The notes beneath the pieces are model-generated. The model had not been told where the DNA came from. It was given only the letters and a program-made list of their open reading frames with translations, and did no database searches. The position numbers and the translations under genes are program-made. Below, piece after piece: positions 34,000 to 44,490 of a stretch of 64,000 bases of DNA. Origin of the DNA: Nostocales cyanobacterium LEGE 11386 (GTDB taxonomy: Bacteria; Cyanobacteriota; Cyanobacteriia; Cyanobacteriales; Nostocaceae); the NCBI GenBank assembly GCA_015207155.1, contig JADEXK010000001.1:1-64000 (forward strand), written 5' to 3'. The number at the start of each line of letters is the position of its first letter. The first letter of the stretch is position 1.

Positions 34000-35049
34000 A
34001 TGACTCAAGCGCCAGAATCTTTGGATTTATCGATCAATGATTTCACAGACAAAGCTCTAGATCGTGATTGTACAACCTTATCTCGTCACGTTCTACAGCA
34101 ACTTCACAGTTTTTCTCCAGATGCACAAGATTTGAGTGCGCTAATGAATCGAATTGCCTTAGCAGGCAAACTAGTTGCTCGTCGCCTCAGCCGCGCTGGG
34201 TTAATGGAAGGTGTTCTGGGATTTACTGGCGATGTCAACGTGCAAGGTGAATCCGTCAAAAAAATGGATGTCTATGCCAATGACGTATTTATCTCAGTCT
34301 TTAAGCAAAGTGGCTTAGTCTGTCGCCTAGCCTCCGAAGAAATGGAAGAACCTTACTACATACCCGAAAACTGCCCCATTGGTCGCTATACCCTGTTGTA
34401 TGACCCCATTGATGGCTCATCAAATACAGATACTAATCTCAGTTTGGGTTCCATTTTTGCCATTCGCCAACAGGAAGGCAATGATAGCGATGGTAAGGCC
34501 ACTGACCTCCTCACCAACGGACGCAAGCAAATCGCCGCAGGCTACATACTCTATGGGCCTAGCACAATGCTGGTTTATACTATAGGTAATGGCGTTCATT
34601 CTTTTACCCTTGATCCTAGCCTAGGAGAGTTTATTCTCACCGAAGAAAATATCCAAATTCCCGACCACGGTTCTGTTTACAGCGTTAACGAGGGAAACTT
34701 TTGGCAGTGGGAAGAATCAATGCGAGAATACATTCGTTACGTCCATCGCACTGAAGGCTATACCGCTCGATATAGTGGGGCGATGGTCAGTGACATCCAT
34801 CGAATTTTGGTTCAAGGTGGCGTGTTTCTTTACCCAGGTACAATTCAAAAACCAGAAGGGAAATTGCGCCTACTTTATGAATCTGCTCCCCTAGCTATGT
34901 TGATTGAGCAAGCAGGTGGTCGTGCTACCACAGGACTGGTAGATATCTTGGATGTAGTCCCCAAAAAACTGCATCAACGCACACCTTTAATTATTGGTAG
35001 CAAAAAGGATGTAGCAAAAGTGGAGTCTTTTATTCAAAATGGACACTAA
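34000..35049 (+). CDS. fbp: Fructose-1,6-bisphosphatase, class I
   Basis: Hydrolyses fructose-1,6-bisphosphate to fructose-6-phosphate in gluconeogenesis and the Calvin cycle. The protein has 349 residues. The metal/phosphate motif is [22 protein letters not shown] (about 134-155), with [19 protein letters not shown] before it and [17 protein letters not shown] and [22 protein letters not shown] after it. AGGAAG precedes the ATG. It is the first gene of fbp-tal-zwf-opcA, the known oxidative pentose phosphate cluster of heterocystous cyanobacteria, where it recycles triose to hexose for NADPH production. Confidence 0.96.
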   Translation: MTQAPESLDLSINDFTDKALDRDCTTLSRHVLQQLHSFSPDAQDLSALMNRIALAGKLVARRLSRAGLMEGVLGFTGDVNVQGESVKKMDVYANDVFISVFKQSGLVCRLASEEMEEPYYIPENCPIGRYTLLYDPIDGSSNTDTNLSLGSIFAIRQQEGNDSDGKATDLLTNGRKQIAAGYILYGPSTMLVYTIGNGVHSFTLDPSLGEFILTEENIQIPDHGSVYSVNEGNFWQWEESMREYIRYVHRTEGYTARYSGAMVSDIHRILVQGGVFLYPGTIQKPEGKLRLLYESAPLAMLIEQAGGRATTGLVDILDVVPKKLHQRTPLIIGSKKDVAKVESFIQNGH

Positions 35050-35321
35050 ATACAACCAGCGTCAGCTAGTCATGAAAAGTTAATCATTGGCTATTTGGGA
35101 TTGGGGATGCACAATAGCGGTTGTTGGATGTGAATTAAAGATTACCTCAGCTGGCCGATGTGATAAGTGATTGGCAACGCCACAATTCAAAAGTAACCAT
35201 CAACAATCAGTGAATAGTCAACAGTTATCAATCAAGATAACTAACAACTAAATAACTGTTAGATGAGTTTTGCTAACTTCACTTAGAAACATCATTAACA
35301 GGAGTGGAACAAGCTACAGCT
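35050..35321. other. Gap between fbp and tal
   Basis: 272 bases of A+T-rich sequence with loose CAACAATCAGTGAATAGTCAACAGT-type short repeats (about 35195-35240). It may contain an internal tal promoter; none can be named with confidence. Confidence 0.4.
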
Positions 35322-36467
35322 ATGGCAACCAATCATTTACTAGAAATTAAACAACATGGTCAAAGTATCTGGATGGATAATTTGACCCGTGACATGATTC
35401 AATCAGGTGAACTGAAAAACCTGGTGGAAAATCAAGGAATATCTGGAATTACCTCCAATCCAGCCATTTTTGAGAAAGCGATCGCCGATAATGCGATGTA
35501 TGATGCCGATATTGAAGCAGGCATTCGCACTGGATTACCCACATACAAAATTTACGAATCCCTAGTTTTTGCAGATATCCGCAATGCCTGTGATATTCTG
35601 CGTTCTGTATATGAAGCCTCGAATAGACAAGATGGTTACGTGAGCATCGAAGTACCACCAACCATTGCCCATGATACTCAAGCAACAATAGCTGAAGCCC
35701 GTCGCTATTTCCAAGAAATTGGGCGGGAAAATGTGATGATTAAAATTCCTGGCACAGAAGCGGGTTTACCAGCAGTGGAACAGGCAATATCTGAAGGGAT
35801 CAATGTCAATATTACACTGTTGTTCTCGGTAGACAGCTATATTAACACAGCAGAGGCTCATATTCGGGGCTTAGAAAAACGGGTGACACAAGGTCAAGAC
35901 ATTAGCAAAATTGCTTCAGTAGCGAGCTTCTTTCTGAGCCGGATTGATAGCAACATTGATGCCAAAATTGATGAGAAGTTGAAGCGTGGCATTGATGATA
36001 TTGCCCATGAAGCAAAATTGCAAGCTGTTAAAGGCAAAGTCGCGATCGCCAACGCTAAAATTGCGTACCAAGAATACAAGAAAATTATTGCTAGCGATAG
36101 ATGGCAAGCCTTAGCAGCCAAAGGAGCCAAAGTACAGCGCTTACTTTGGGCCAGCACTAGCACCAAAGACCCCAAATATAGCGACGTGATGTATGTTGAC
36201 GAATTAATTGGCCCCGATACCGTTAATACCTTACCACCTGCGACCATTAAAGCCTGTGCTGACCACTGCAATGTCGCTAACCGCGTGGAAACAGGCGTTG
36301 AAGCAGCTTACCAGCTGATGGAAAGTCTCAAAGATCCAGACATCAACATTGACCTCAAACTCGTAATGGACGAATTACTAGTTGAAGGTATTGACAAGTT
36401 CGTCAAGCCTTTCCAGTCCTTGATGAACTCTTTAGAAAACAAAGTCAAGTTATTGTCACCAGTGTAA
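35322..36467 (+). CDS. tal: Transaldolase
   Basis: Moves a dihydroxyacetone unit between sedoheptulose-7-phosphate and glyceraldehyde-3-phosphate. About 381 residues, the long cyanobacterial/TalAB-like class. SGITSNPAIFEKAI near the N terminus, VMIKIPGTEAGLPAVEQAI with the Schiff-base Lys (near residue 140), INVNITLLFS and SVASFFLSRID are all present. The frame is open 18 bases upstream to a GTG overlapping AGGAG, but the start MATNHLLEIKQHG is the one usually conserved. Second gene of the pentose phosphate cluster; 60 bases and a palindrome separate its stop from the open zwf frame. Confidence 0.95.
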   Translation: MATNHLLEIKQHGQSIWMDNLTRDMIQSGELKNLVENQGISGITSNPAIFEKAIADNAMYDADIEAGIRTGLPTYKIYESLVFADIRNACDILRSVYEASNRQDGYVSIEVPPTIAHDTQATIAEARRYFQEIGRENVMIKIPGTEAGLPAVEQAISEGINVNITLLFSVDSYINTAEAHIRGLEKRVTQGQDISKIASVASFFLSRIDSNIDAKIDEKLKRGIDDIAHEAKLQAVKGKVAIANAKIAYQEYKKIIASDRWQALAAKGAKVQRLLWASTSTKDPKYSDVMYVDELIGPDTVNTLPPATIKACADHCNVANRVETGVEAAYQLMESLKDPDINIDLKLVMDELLVEGIDKFVKPFQSLMNSLENKVKLLSPV

Positions 36468-36513
36468 ACTTCCAACGTTTACCCTGAGCTTGCCAAAGGG
36501 CACAACTCCCTTA

Positions 36514-36535
36514 TAGACGCAATAAATTGCGTCTA
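36514..36535. repeat. Perfect 10-bp-arm palindrome between tal and zwf
   Basis: TAGACGCAAT and ATTGCGTCTA flank AA, 36 bases before the zwf ATG. Same architecture as 28550-28571 (10-bp arms, AATAAATT centre) but different arms. In the mRNA it would form a stable hairpin between two metabolic genes. Confidence 0.8.
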
Positions 36536-36571
36536 CGCCACACACCACTCAACACCCCACTGAAAACTTCT

Positions 36572-38101
36572 ATGGTTAGTCTGCTAGAAAATCCCTTGCG
36601 CGTTGGACTGCAACAGCAAGGGATGCCCGAACCCCAAATTATCGTTATCTTTGGCGCTTCTGGTGACCTTACCTGGCGCAAACTGGTACCAGCACTTTAC
36701 AAATTGCGGCGAGAACGACGCATTGCACCAGAGACCACTATTGTTGGCGTAGCACGTCGAGAGTGGAGCCATGACTACTTCCGCGAACAAATGCAGAAGG
36801 GTATGGAAGAGGCTCATGCTAATGTCGAATTAGGGGAACTCTGGCAAGACTTCTCTCAAGGTTTGTTTTATTGTCCTGGGGACATAGACAAACCTGAGAG
36901 CTACCAAAAACTGAAAGAACTTCTGAGTGAATTAGACGAAAAACGGGGTACACGGGGAAACCGAATGTTTTACCTCTCCGTTGCGCCTAATTTCTTTCCT
37001 GAAGCCATCAGACAGCTAGGGGGAGCAGGGATGCTAGAAGATCCCTACAAGCATCGTCTGGTAATTGAAAAACCCTTTGGTCGGGACTTAGCATCTGCCC
37101 AAAGCCTCAACGTAGTGGTGCAGAAATATTGCAAAGAAAACCAAGTTTACCGCATTGACCACTACTTAGGTAAAGAAACAGTTCAAAATCTGCTGGTATT
37201 TCGCTTCGCCAATGCAATTTTTGAACCGTTGTGGAATCGGCAATTTGTTGACCACGTACAAATTACTGTGGCAGAAACCGTAGGTGTGGAAGACCGGGCT
37301 GGCTACTACGAACAAGCCGGCGCCCTACGGGATATGTTGCAAAACCACTTGATGCAACTGTACTGTCTGACAGCAATGGAAGCACCCAACGCCATGGATG
37401 CCGATAGTATTCGGACAGAAAAAGTGAAAGTACTGCAAGCTACTCGATTAGCTGATGTGGCCAATTTATCACGTTCAGCAGTTCGTGGTCAGTATAGTGC
37501 CGGTTGGATGAAAGGTCAACAAGTGCCAGGGTATCATGAAGAACCAGGCGTTGATCCCAACTCCACCACACCCACTTATGTAGCCATGAAGTTTCAGGTA
37601 GACAACTGGCGTTGGCAGGGTGTACCCTTCTACCTACGTACAGGCAAACGAATGCCGAAAAAAGTCAGTGAAATTTCCATTCACTTTCGTGATGTTCCTT
37701 CTCGGATGTTTCAATCCGCCGCGCAACAGAGAAATGCCAACGTTTTGGCTATGCGGATTCAACCCAATGAAGGAATCTCCTTGCGTTTTGATGTGAAAAT
37801 GCCAGGAGCAGAATTCCGCACCCGTTCTGTTGACATGGACTTTAGTTATGGATCATTTGGCATCCAAGCCACTTCTGATGCCTACGATCGCCTATTCCTT
37901 GATTGTATGATGGGCGATCAAACATTGTTTACCAGAGCAGATGAAGTAGAAGCAGCTTGGCAGGTAGTCACCCCAGCGCTTTCTGTTTGGGATACACCCG
38001 CAGATCCCACCACGATTCCCAAATACGAAGCTGGTACTTGGGAACCAGCAGAAGCAGAATTATTGATCAATCAAGATGGTCGTCGCTGGCGCAGACTGTA
38101 A
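36572..38101 (+). CDS. zwf: Glucose-6-phosphate 1-dehydrogenase
   Basis: Oxidises glucose-6-phosphate to 6-phosphogluconolactone and makes NADPH, the main reductant source in heterocysts and in the dark. 509 residues from the ATG at [12 protein letters not shown]; the frame is open to a TTG 45 bases upstream, which lies in the palindrome and is rejected. NADP-binding [16 protein letters not shown] (about 26-41), substrate motif [15 protein letters not shown] (about 192-206) and [11 protein letters not shown] are present. The product is activated by OpcA, encoded next. Confidence 0.97.
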   Translation: MVSLLENPLRVGLQQQGMPEPQIIVIFGASGDLTWRKLVPALYKLRRERRIAPETTIVGVARREWSHDYFREQMQKGMEEAHANVELGELWQDFSQGLFYCPGDIDKPESYQKLKELLSELDEKRGTRGNRMFYLSVAPNFFPEAIRQLGGAGMLEDPYKHRLVIEKPFGRDLASAQSLNVVVQKYCKENQVYRIDHYLGKETVQNLLVFRFANAIFEPLWNRQFVDHVQITVAETVGVEDRAGYYEQAGALRDMLQNHLMQLYCLTAMEAPNAMDADSIRTEKVKVLQATRLADVANLSRSAVRGQYSAGWMKGQQVPGYHEEPGVDPNSTTPTYVAMKFQVDNWRWQGVPFYLRTGKRMPKKVSEISIHFRDVPSRMFQSAAQQRNANVLAMRIQPNEGISLRFDVKMPGAEFRTRSVDMDFSYGSFGIQATSDAYDRLFLDCMMGDQTLFTRADEVEAAWQVVTPALSVWDTPADPTTIPKYEAGTWEPAEAELLINQDGRRWRRL

Positions 38102-38121
38102 AAGAGTGCTTCCTTCCTGAG

Positions 38122-38279
38122 TGCTGAGTGCTGAGTGAAGATAGCATCTATGTGCTTTATCAAAAATGGGTGATGTTTTTTCTTCCTGACTTAGCACTCT
38201 TCATTCAGACTTGGAATTAGTTATTAGTAACAATAAATGACTAATGACCAATGACCAATAACCAATGACTAATGACTAA
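38122..38279. repeat. Heptamer arrays between zwf and opcA
   Basis: A short GAGTGCT array near 38119-38136 and a longer AATGAC(C/T) array at about 38236-38279 (six to seven degenerate units) fill most of the 184-base gap, ending a few bases before the opcA ATG. Confidence 0.85.
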
Positions 38280-38285
38280 ACTACT

Positions 38286-39647
38286 ATGATTTCCCAAGCT
38301 CCGACAATTTTTTCACTTCAGGCACCCAAGGATATTTCGCTCAACGAAATCGAAGCGGAACTGAATCAAATTTGGCAAAGTTACGGCATTACTGGTGCAG
38401 ATGGTGGGCTTCCTGCTGCTACTAGAGCAACAACATTTACTTTGGTGGTTTACGAACCAGAAGAAACCCAGTATTTGTTAGCTGCTTTAGGATTTTATAA
38501 CGGCCCCATTGATGGGATTTTAGGCCCACAAATGGGCGCGGCGTTACGGCAAGTACAAGTAAAATATGGACTGCCGGAAACTGGCACAGCTACCCCGGAA
38601 ACACTGGCTGTATTGCGGGAAGAATTCGCCAAGCGTCAGGGAACAGGAGCTTCAGGAGACAGTGTTGCTTATAACTTCAGTCCCACAAGTCCTACCATCG
38701 CCGATGAAATTGCCCTCCGTAATCCCTGCCGGATTATTGCTCTATTTCCCATTGCTGGCGAAGATGAAGGGGTGAAAGCTCAAGTTTCTGCATATTGCCC
38801 AATCCAAAAGCAATCTTCCAGTACACTCATTTGCTGCGAATACATTACCCTCAGTGGAACCGCCGCCGCCTTAGAACGGGTGGGAGGCATGATTCCGGCA
38901 TTGTTAATTGGTGGTTTACCCAAGTTTCTGTGGTGGAAGGCGACACCAGACCCCAACAATGCTTTGTTCAAGAGACTGGCCGCTGTCTGCAATAATGTAA
39001 TTGTTGATTCGTGCAACTTTAATGAGCCAGAAAGTGATTTACTCAGTCTCCAAGAGTTGGTAGAAACTGGTATTCCCTTAGCTGACTTGAATTGGCGACG
39101 TTTAGCCGCCTGGCAGGAATTGACAGCCCAAGCTTACGACTCACCTCATCGTCGTGCAGCCCTGAAAGAAATTGACCGGGTGACGATTGACTATGAAAAA
39201 GGCAACCCCACCCAAGCATTGCTGTTTTTGGGTTGGTTAGCGAGTCGCTTGCAATGGTTACCAGTTTCCTATAAACGGGAAAATGGAGATTATGAAATTA
39301 CGCAAATTCGCTTTGTAGCCCAAGACCAGCGACAAGTAGAAGCAGAGTTAGCCGGAGTACCTGTAGCTGATGTGGGTGAAGTGGTGGGTGACTTAATTGC
39401 CCTACGCCTTAGCTCCACTAATCCTCAAGCAGACTGTGGTACAGTTATCTGCTCAGAAACTGGCGGTTGTATGCGGATGGAAACCCACGGTGGTGCCCAA
39501 TCTGCTGGTTTATTTCAACAGGTGAGTTCACTTTCGGAACAAAAAGCCGAGGCTTTGCTAAGTCAGCAAGTGCAACGCTGGGGACGAGAATCCCTGTTTG
39601 AAGAAAGTCTGGCAGTTATTGGGCAAATTTTGCAGTTAGAAGCGTAA
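38286..39647 (+). CDS. opcA: OpcA, glucose-6-phosphate dehydrogenase assembly/activator protein
   Basis: A 453-residue protein needed for oligomerisation and full activity of Zwf and for its redox response through thioredoxin. The N-terminal 110 residues contain a peptidoglycan-binding-1-like fold (YLLAALGFYNGPIDGILGPQMGAALRQVQVKYGL), followed by the OpcA domain (ERVGGMIPALLIGGLPKFLWWKATPDPNN). Conserved Cys residues (FPIAGEDEG...YCPI, CGTVICSETGGC) fit redox control. Last gene of fbp-tal-zwf-opcA. The ATG lies at the edge of a heptamer array, so the leader may vary between strains. Confidence 0.95.
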   Translation: MISQAPTIFSLQAPKDISLNEIEAELNQIWQSYGITGADGGLPAATRATTFTLVVYEPEETQYLLAALGFYNGPIDGILGPQMGAALRQVQVKYGLPETGTATPETLAVLREEFAKRQGTGASGDSVAYNFSPTSPTIADEIALRNPCRIIALFPIAGEDEGVKAQVSAYCPIQKQSSSTLICCEYITLSGTAAALERVGGMIPALLIGGLPKFLWWKATPDPNNALFKRLAAVCNNVIVDSCNFNEPESDLLSLQELVETGIPLADLNWRRLAAWQELTAQAYDSPHRRAALKEIDRVTIDYEKGNPTQALLFLGWLASRLQWLPVSYKRENGDYEITQIRFVAQDQRQVEAELAGVPVADVGEVVGDLIALRLSSTNPQADCGTVICSETGGCMRMETHGGAQSAGLFQQVSSLSEQKAEALLSQQVQRWGRESLFEESLAVIGQILQLEA

Positions 39648-39670
39648 AGTCATTTTTAAAATTGAGTCTT

Positions 39671-39723
39671 CTTTGTGTCTTTGTGGTGAAAAAATGAATT
39701 GTATGAACCACAAAGACACCAAG
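39671..39723. repeat. 17-bp-arm inverted repeat between opcA and cobB
   Basis: CTTTGTGTCTTTGTGGT pairs with ACCACAAAGACACCAAG with one mismatch, loop 19. The CTTTGTGTCTTTGTGGT motif is a common intergenic repeat in this clade and may end the opcA transcript. Confidence 0.7.
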
Positions 39724-39746
39724 ACACCAAGTAAAAGCACAAGCTT

Positions 39747-41132
39747 ATGGCTTTAGTCATTGCCGGAGAACGTAGTGGGGTGGGCAAAACAACAGTTACG
39801 CTCACCCTTTTAGCATCTTTACGCCGTCGTGGTGTGGTGGTGCAATCTTTTAAGGTCGGCCCAGACTATATTGACCCGATGTTTCATCAGCACGTTACTC
39901 ATCGTGCTTGTCGCAATTTAGATCCGGTGCTAACTTCACAAGCTTATGTTCAACAATGTTTTGCTCTTCATAGCCAAACAAGTGAATATGCTCTAGTTGA
40001 AGGCGTAATGGGGCTATTTGATGGCGTAGGAAATCAAGAAGAAGATTCTCAATTATCCACCGATTTTGCTAGTACGGCACACATTGCACGACTGTTAGAT
40101 TTACCTATACTTTTGGTAATTGATTGTAGTCGCTTGTCGGGTTCTGTAGCGGCGATCGCCCACGGTTATTGCTCGTTTGATTCGAGAATTAAAATCGCTG
40201 GACTGGTATTAAATAGAGTAGGAAGCGATCGCCATTTATCTTTACTCATAGATTCTCTAAAACCATTACAATTACCCATTCTCGGCGTATTGCGTCGTCA
40301 AGATAACATCACAATACCTGATCGCCATTTGGGTTTAGTCCCAACCGCCGAACTTCCTCAATTGGATGCTGTAATTAATCGTCTGGCTGATTTAGGCGAT
40401 ACTTGCTTTGACTGGCAGTATTTATTACCCTTATTAAAATCCCCTCATCTCCCACTCCTTCACTTCCCCACTCCCCCCATCTCCCATTCCCCTCTACGGA
40501 TTGCAGTTGCCCGCGATCGCGCTTTTAATTTCTATTACCAAGACAATCTGGATTTACTGCAAAAATTAGGTGCAGAATTAGTTTTCTGGAGTCCTTTAGT
40601 AGATGCTGAACTACCAACGGGTGTGCAGGGAATGTATTTTGGTGGCGGTTTTCCAGAAGTTTTTGCCCAGCAACTTGCAGAAAATATCAACGCTCGTAAG
40701 GCAGTAGCAACAGCAATTTTAGACGGAATGCCCACAATTGCCGAATGTGGAGGTTTGATGTATTTATGTGAGCAAATTATCGATTTTGACGGTAAACCTT
40801 GGTCGATGGTGGGAGTTTTACCCACATCTGCTGTCATGGACGGGCGTTTAACTTTAGGATATCGCCGCGCAGTTGCTTGGCAAAATAGTTTACTAGTAAC
40901 AGCAGGTACAAATATTTACGGACATGAGTTTCATCGTTCCCGTTTAACTTCAAATCCCCATCAGCCATTATTTGAAACTTATCGCTACGATTGCAACGAA
41001 AACATGGGATGTGAGGGCTGGGGTTGCCCTGTGAATCTTCACGCCTCTTATATTCATTTACATTGGGGACAAAGTGCACAGATGCCGCAAAAGTTTCTTA
41101 AACAATGTCTGGAAAGATTTCGTGATTCATGA
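39747..41132 (+). CDS. cobB: Cobyrinic acid a,c-diamide synthase
   Basis: Amidates the a and c side chains of cobyrinate with glutamine and ATP (CbiA in the anaerobic naming). 461 residues. The P-loop is IAGERSGVGKTTVTLTLLASL (about 4-24), with FKVGPDYIDPMFH and GLFDG after it. The C-terminal glutamine amidotransferase domain has the nucleophile Cys in IAECGGLMYL (near 333) and GHEFHRS and HLHW. Between the domains lies a Pro/His-rich linker (SPHLPLLHFPTPPISHSP) encoded by degenerate CCCACTCC-type repeats at about 40441-40498. Confidence 0.93.
   Translation: MALVIAGERSGVGKTTVTLTLLASLRRRGVVVQSFKVGPDYIDPMFHQHVTHRACRNLDPVLTSQAYVQQCFALHSQTSEYALVEGVMGLFDGVGNQEEDSQLSTDFASTAHIARLLDLPILLVIDCSRLSGSVAAIAHGYCSFDSRIKIAGLVLNRVGSDRHLSLLIDSLKPLQLPILGVLRRQDNITIPDRHLGLVPTAELPQLDAVINRLADLGDTCFDWQYLLPLLKSPHLPLLHFPTPPISHSPLRIAVARDRAFNFYYQDNLDLLQKLGAELVFWSPLVDAELPTGVQGMYFGGGFPEVFAQQLAENINARKAVATAILDGMPTIAECGGLMYLCEQIIDFDGKPWSMVGVLPTSAVMDGRLTLGYRRAVAWQNSLLVTAGTNIYGHEFHRSRLTSNPHQPLFETYRYDCNENMGCEGWGCPVNLHASYIHLHWGQSAQMPQKFLKQCLERFRDS
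40441..40498. repeat. Repeat-derived linker within cobB
   Basis: CCCCTCATCTCCCACTCC-like units, identical in style to the intergenic arrays at 45850-45890, run in frame between the two domains of CobB. Confidence 0.65.
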
Positions 41133-41217
41133 TTCGGTATGACTATTATTAGATCCCTGGTAAAAATAAAGTTTTGAAATTAAATAAAAAAGGTGGGCAA
41201 CGCCCACCCTACAGTAG

Positions 41218-42162
41218 TTAAGCAGCGTTTTGACGATACCACTCAATCGTATTCTTTAGCCCTTGCCTAAAGCCTATCTGAGCCGTAAAGTTAAAGGCTT
41301 GCTTGGCCCGTTCAGTATCTAAACAGCGCCGGGGTTGACCGTTAGGTTTGTCGGTTTCCCAAACAATCTCGCCGTCAAACTCCATTAGTTCGCAGATCAG
41401 CGTAATTAAATCACGAATGGAGATTTCCGAACCTGTACCCAAATTAACTGGTTCAGAGTCGTTATAAAATTGAGTACCCATAACAATCCCCCGCGCCGCA
41501 TCTTCTGAATACAGAAACTCGCGAGTTGGGCTACCATCTCCCCAAACAGGAAGTTGTTTTTCTGCCTTGATTTGGGCTTCGTGAACTTTGCGTATTAACG
41601 CCGGAATCACATGGGAACTGCTGGGGTCAAAGTTATCTTCAGGCCCATATAAATTTACTGGCAGTAGATAAATGCCATTAAAGTTATACTGCTGACGATA
41701 AGATTGCAGTTGGACTAAAAGCGCTTTCTTAGCGATTCCGTAGGGAGCGTTAGTTTCCTCCGGGTAGCCATTCCACAGATCATCTTCTTTGAATGGTACT
41801 GGAGTGAATTTAGGATAAGCACAGATTGTCCCCACACAGACAAATTTTTCTACTCCAGCTTGATGGGCAGCATGAATCAGCTGGGTGCCCATGATCAAGT
41901 TGTCGTAGAATAACTCTGCGGGTTTTTCGCGGTTGAGACCGATACCACCGACGTGAGCCGCTAGGTGAATAATTATGTCTTGATGGTCAACTACACGTTG
42001 GCAAATTTCCAGGTGACGCAAATCATGCTCACGCGATCGCGGTACTGTAATTTTTGCCCTATCAGCCCCAGCCTTACACAGCTGATCGATTACCTGACGA
42101 CCTAGAAAACCTGCCCCACCAGTGACAAGAATTCGTTTATTTTTTAGTTCTAAGGCGGTCAT
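41218..42162 (-). CDS. fcl: GDP-L-fucose synthase
   Basis: A 314-residue NADPH-dependent epimerase/reductase converting GDP-4-keto-6-deoxymannose to GDP-L-fucose. The Rossmann motif is [16 protein letters not shown] near residues 13-28; the active-site set includes CVGTICAYP and YGIAKKALL (Tyr and Lys of YxxxK). [24 protein letters not shown] is family-typical. It directly follows gmd on the minus strand with 24 bases between, so the two steps from GDP-mannose are co-transcribed. The upstream gmd frame carries an amber codon, which may starve this enzyme of substrate. Confidence 0.95.
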   Translation of the reverse strand: MTALELKNKRILVTGGAGFLGRQVIDQLCKAGADRAKITVPRSREHDLRHLEICQRVVDHQDIIIHLAAHVGGIGLNREKPAELFYDNLIMGTQLIHAAHQAGVEKFVCVGTICAYPKFTPVPFKEDDLWNGYPEETNAPYGIAKKALLVQLQSYRQQYNFNGIYLLPVNLYGPEDNFDPSSSHVIPALIRKVHEAQIKAEKQLPVWGDGSPTREFLYSEDAARGIVMGTQFYNDSEPVNLGTGSEISIRDLITLICELMEFDGEIVWETDKPNGQPRRCLDTERAKQAFNFTAQIGFRQGLKNTIEWYRQNAA

Positions 42163-42186
42163 AGTTTTATCCTCTGTGATATTTAC

Positions 42187-43272
<1,086 letters not shown>

Positions 43273-43598
43273 TTATCCCTTGTTGTTTTTGATAAATAGC
43301 TACAGGCCAATCGATACAACCTAGCAGCTAAACACTAGATTGCCTAATGGGAAACCTACGGGTTTTCATGATTAATAGAGGTTTTCCGTCACTAAATATA
43401 CTTAATAAAAAGTAATTTCACAAGTCAGACCCAAGCAGCCTAACTAATATGATTAGAGTATGTTGGATATTTTTTTAATCTTTGCCAAAACTTTACACAA
43501 TTTTTGTTGTGTAAAGTTTAAATAAATTGAGACTTGATTGTATTAGCAGAATTTTCGTTTAGGGGCATTAACTGCCCCATAGAATCCACTTGAGTTGT
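43273..43598. other. Gap between gmd and the sugar transferase
   Basis: 326 bases, A+T-rich. A GGGAAACCTACGGGTTTTC inverted segment lies near 43349, and AGTTTAAATAAATT-like runs follow. It holds the gmd promoter and the end of the sugar transferase transcript; no gene is seen. Confidence 0.45.
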
Positions 43599-44381
43599 TT
43601 AGTACGCTCCGTTATTTTTAGGGATAATAACCACATCAATCGTTTTAAATATTATCCATAAGTCGAGCCAAAAATTTCTAAATTTGACATAATGCAGGTC
43701 GATTTGGACTCTTCTTGGGTAGGGAATGTCATTCCGTCCAGATACTTGCCATAACCCGGTAATTCCCGGACGTATTGTTAAAATGTGATCAATATGACAA
43801 CCATATTTGGGTAGTTCTGACCCTACTAAAGGTCGTGGGCCGACAACACTCATATCCCCTTTTAAAACGTTCCAGAACTGGGGAAATTCGTCCAAGCTAG
43901 TAATTCGCAAAAATCGCCCAATTTTTGTAATCCTGGGGTCTTGTTTGAGCTTAAAGCTGCTTTCAAACTCTTGTCGCAACTGAGGCGATGTTTCCATCAT
44001 TTGCATGAGCATCTCATCTGCATTGCTCACCATTGTTCGGAATTTAATACAATTAAAAGTTTTGTAGTTTTTACCTACCCGTTTCTGGATATAAAAAATC
44101 GGCCCTTCCGAGCTAAAAGCAATCAGTAAGGACAAGATTAAGTAAACGGGGAAGAACAAAATTAACACCAACAGAGAAAACACTATATCAAACAGTCGTT
44201 TAGCGAACTCTCCGTTTAAACCCTGAAAGGACAAACCTCTGGGTTTAACCTTAGGCGTCTTTGTTTTTTGGCCGCGTCTTAAGAAAGTACGCGTAGACGC
44301 ACTAGTGTCTTGCCCTTGGGCTTTGCCGTTCCTGAAGGGTAGGTATCGCTTGCCGGAGAGGAGTGAGCTCTGGGCAGTCAT
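43599..44381 (-). CDS. Undecaprenyl-phosphate sugar phosphotransferase (Bac_transf family)
   Basis: About 260 residues from the ATG that follows AAGGAG. The core is the C-terminal half of WcaJ-type enzymes: KRLFDIVFSLLVLILFFPVYLILSLLIAF (reentrant membrane helix), GPIFYIQKRVGKNYKTFNCIKFRTM, LDEFPQFWNVLKGDMSVVGPRP and ITGLWQVSGRN. It starts a surface polysaccharide by moving a sugar phosphate from a nucleotide sugar to the lipid carrier. The first 60 residues have no counterpart in the core family and are partly encoded by dispersed-repeat-like DNA (44280-44365). Confidence 0.92.
   Translation of the reverse strand: MTAQSSLLSGKRYLPFRNGKAQGQDTSASTRTFLRRGQKTKTPKVKPRGLSFQGLNGEFAKRLFDIVFSLLVLILFFPVYLILSLLIAFSSEGPIFYIQKRVGKNYKTFNCIKFRTMVSNADEMLMQMMETSPQLRQEFESSFKLKQDPRITKIGRFLRITSLDEFPQFWNVLKGDMSVVGPRPLVGSELPKYGCHIDHILTIRPGITGLWQVSGRNDIPYPRRVQIDLHYVKFRNFWLDLWIIFKTIDVVIIPKNNGAY
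44280..44365. repeat. Dispersed-repeat-like DNA coding the sugar transferase N terminus
   Basis: GCGTAGACGC, CCTTGGGCTTTGCCG and CCTGAAGGGTAGG-type segments, which resemble small dispersed repeats of this clade, are read in frame as a basic, low-information N-terminal tail. Confidence 0.45.
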
Positions 44382-44490
44382 CATACTCCTTAATAATCCA
44401 CACCACACATAGTCCCAATCTTAAAGCCAAAATGAAGTGCTTCTGGTGGGAAATTTCCAAAAGCCCACAAAACAAGAGATTAAATTTTGC

